From NCBI GenBank assembly GCA_023457895.1, contig JAEXAY010000017.1, positions 1-64,000 on the forward strand: 64,000 bases of DNA, given 5' to 3'. The stretch is from Pseudomonadota bacterium. Lineage in GTDB: Bacteria; Pseudomonadota; Alphaproteobacteria; Sphingomonadales; Sphingomonadaceae. The position numbers and the translations under genes were made by a program. The notes below the pieces were generated by a model. That model worked only from the letters and a program-made list of their open reading frames with translations, was not told where the DNA came from and searched no databases. Each line of letters opens with the position of its first letter. Within the stretch, counting starts at the first letter, position 1. This document shows, piece by piece, positions 62,551-64,000 of this stretch.

Positions 62551-62651
62551 AGCCGACGGACGGAGAGCGGACGGCGCGAATTATATCAGGTTAGGCAGAG
62601 GACAGACGGTCCGCCTTCACCGCCGGTGAGGGAGGGGCTTACAAGCATCAG

Positions 62652-63221
62652 ATGGATTCATTGCTGGGAGCATTGGTAGGAACGGCGCTGGCCGAAATGG
62701 GCGACCGTGGCCAATGGCTGTTTCTCGCGCTGATGCTCCATTTCGGCGAACGCCAGCGCGTCCTTTTCGGCATGTTGCTGGCGGTGACGATCAACAGCTT
62801 TGTTTCCGCGGTCGGCGGCCACTGGCTCGGCGCCGCGATGACCGACTATCCGCAATATCTGTTCCTCGGCATCGCGCTGTTCCTTGCCGGCGTCACCATG
62901 TTCTTTCCGCCCTGGCGCAAGAAGAAGGTGCCGGCGGATGCGCGCGGCGTGTTTCGCACCAGCTTCCTTTCCTTTCTCCTGCTCGGCTTTGCCGACCGCA
63001 GCCAGTTCATCATCGCCGCCAATGCCGCGCGCGACGTGACCTTTGTCTATAGCGCTCTGGGCGGGATCATCGGTATCGCGCTGGCGATGCTGCCGGTTTT
63101 CATCTTCGGCCGGTCATTCGGCCGCAAGTTCCACGTCCGCTGGATCCGGCGGATCAGCGGGCTGCTGCTGATCGCGGCCGCGCTGGTGCTTGCGCTGCGG
63201 GCGCTCAGCCTCATCAACTGA
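62652..63221 (+). CDS. TMEM165/GDT1 (UPF0016) family transporter
   Basis: A 189-residue membrane protein with about six helices in two repeats. The first family motif E-x-G-D-(K/R) is E15-M-G-D-R19 in TALAEMGDRGQW. The second repeat has GFADRSQF, where the usual Glu-Leu-Gly-Asp-Lys is reduced to Ala-Asp-Arg. Family members export Mn2+ or exchange Ca2+/Mn2+ for H+. It stands before dps, so a link with metal homeostasis is possible though not shown. Confidence 0.87.
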   Translation: MDSLLGALVGTALAEMGDRGQWLFLALMLHFGERQRVLFGMLLAVTINSFVSAVGGHWLGAAMTDYPQYLFLGIALFLAGVTMFFPPWRKKKVPADARGVFRTSFLSFLLLGFADRSQFIIAANAARDVTFVYSALGGIIGIALAMLPVFIFGRSFGRKFHVRWIRRISGLLLIAAALVLALRALSLIN

Positions 63222-63347
63222 CGCGCGTTGATCCATCCTTTCCGTTCAGTCTGATCGAAAAACTTGCCCGGTTTGCACCGCAACTTCGCTGGTGCCCCGG
63301 CGTTGATTGGAGGTAAGCTTCACCCGGACATTTCAAGGAGATAAATC

Positions 63348-63845
63348 ATGGCTAGGACGGCTACACAATCGGGTGTTCCCACCGATCTCAATACCAACCA
63401 GGTGACCTCGGTCGCCGATGCGCTGAACGGCGTACTCGCCGACAGCTTCGCGCTCTATCTCAAGACCAAGAATTTCCACTGGCATGTGTCGGGACCGCAT
63501 TTCCGCGACTATCATCTGCTGTTCGACGAGCAGGCTGCGGAAATTCTTGCGACCACCGACGTCATTGCCGAACGCGTGCGCAAGATCGGCAAGACCACGC
63601 TGCGCTCGATCGGCGATATCGGCCGCCACCAGACGATCAACGACAATGACAGGGATTTCGTGAGTGCGCGCGACATGCTCGGCGAACTGCGCGACGACAA
63701 TCTGAAGCTGGTCGAAAGCCTGCGTGTGCTCAAGGACCTCGCTGACGATGCCAAGGACAATGCGACCTCGGCCGTGGTCGATGAATGGACCGACGCGGCC
63801 GAACAGCGCGCCTGGTTCCTGTTCGAAACGGCACAGGGGGCGTAA
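63348..63845 (+). CDS. dps: Dps-family DNA-binding ferritin
   Basis: A 165-residue mini-ferritin that forms a 12-subunit shell. The ferroxidase site is between subunits: KNFHWHVSGPHFRDYHLLFD supplies the His ligands and the following DEQAAEI the acidic ones. It oxidises Fe2+ with peroxide and can bind DNA through its short N terminus, to protect the chromosome in stress. AAGGAGATAAATC precedes the ATG. A hairpin and a strong bidirectional terminator follow. Confidence 0.94.
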   Translation: MARTATQSGVPTDLNTNQVTSVADALNGVLADSFALYLKTKNFHWHVSGPHFRDYHLLFDEQAAEILATTDVIAERVRKIGKTTLRSIGDIGRHQTINDNDRDFVSARDMLGELRDDNLKLVESLRVLKDLADDAKDNATSAVVDEWTDAAEQRAWFLFETAQGA

Positions 63846-63856
63846 GCTGGCAGTTT

Positions 63857-63879
63857 CTCCCCAAGACAAGCCTGGGGAG
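63857..63879. repeat. CTCCCC/GGGGAG hairpin after dps
   Basis: CTCCCCA pairs with TGGGGAG around a 9-base loop, 12 bp after the dps stop. It is another case of this hairpin type at a convergent junction. Confidence 0.55.
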
Positions 63880-63903
63880 GATCGTTTCGCCCGCGATGGA
63901 CAC

Positions 63904-63941
63904 AAAAAAGGCGGCCTTGCCATGCGCAACGCCGCCTTTTT
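63904..63941. terminator. Bidirectional intrinsic terminator
   Basis: GGCGGC pairs with GCCGCC, with an inner TTGC/GCAA stem and a CATGC loop. Six A residues precede it and five T residues follow, so it works in both directions: after dps and after the gene that enters from the right. Confidence 0.9.
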
Positions 63942-63962
63942 CTGTTGTCGCTATGCTGATCC

Positions 63963-64000
63963 TCAGCTTTGCACCGGCTCCAGGTTCACGGCGGCGTGCT
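63963..64000 (-). CDS. C-terminal end of an unidentified gene (partial)
   Basis: On the minus strand, 11 codons from the window edge (HAAVNLEPVQS) end at a TGA at 63963-63965. The bidirectional terminator 22 bp beyond supports a real gene end. The fragment is too short to identify; the other two frames are less gene-like. Confidence 0.4.
   Translation of the reverse strand, partial: HAAVNLEPVQS

Overview
The window is a 64 kb chromosomal segment of a GC-rich alphaproteobacterium. The gene set (mipZ, divK beside a DUF3572 protein, class I phaC, a PEP-CTERM-like protein, a DcaP-type porin, a TonB receptor paired with DUF2946) and the dispersed palindromic repeats suggest Sphingomonadales (Sphingopyxis/Sphingomonas-like). 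This is inferred from family content; no rRNA or tRNA gene was found to confirm it. There is no prophage, CRISPR array or insertion sequence. Genes are densely packed, often with ATGA or TGATG stop/start overlaps, and no gap without a gene exceeds about 300 bp.

Layout. 1-8 kb: the 3' end of polA, pheA-fumC, a membrane-anchored cytochrome c, a small PEP-CTERM-like protein, the histidine genes hisB-hisH-hisA-hisF, the ClpXP adaptor sspB and an Asp/Glu racemase. 8-19 kb: phaC, alaC coupled to a broken DUF2061 gene, a DUF2721 membrane protein, a GH13 amylase, a beta-lactamase-like lipoprotein, an M19 dipeptidase, nadB and an ABC ATPase. 19-32 kb: a carboxylate-activation island, with a DcaP porin and MFS transporter divergent from acs-crbR, then crbS-cupin, then prpE. 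CrbS is a transporter-fused hybrid kinase and CrbR a LuxR-type regulator; in other bacteria this pair controls acs, so the island looks like a self-contained uptake, activation and sensing unit for acetate and propionate. 32-42 kb: a lipocalin with a shifted C terminus, a dienelactone-hydrolase-like lipoprotein, a hypoxanthine/uracil-DNA glycosylase, a soluble MCP, isoaspartyl peptidase, a 5'-nucleotidase-dapD pair, divK, and a run of small enzymes (HAD, RidA, GDPD, FemAB-like acyltransferase). 42-51 kb: a Sel1-like protein, panC divergent from mipZ, a membrane J-protein, pgmG, a monooxygenase-like protein, and a phosphate block in which pit follows a single reading frame that joins a Nudix domain to a DUF47 (PhoU-like) domain; then a thioesterase and an M24 aminopeptidase. 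51-64 kb: an S9 peptidase, a DUF2946-TonB receptor pair joined by a structured junction, HAD, rpmJ, galE, a DUF4136-M14 carboxypeptidase pair, an AT-rich orphan gene, gpmA, rpmG, a TMEM165/GDT1-type transporter and dps.

Most notable signals: the Nudix-DUF47 fusion upstream of pit; the hairpin that overlaps both the DUF2946 stop codon and the TonB receptor ribosome-binding site; frameshifts in the DUF2061 and lipocalin genes; the AT-rich orphan at 60.1-60.75 kb; a family of CTCCC/GGGAG hairpins found at nearly every convergent gene junction with room for one; and a possible attenuator or short RNA ahead of rpmG.
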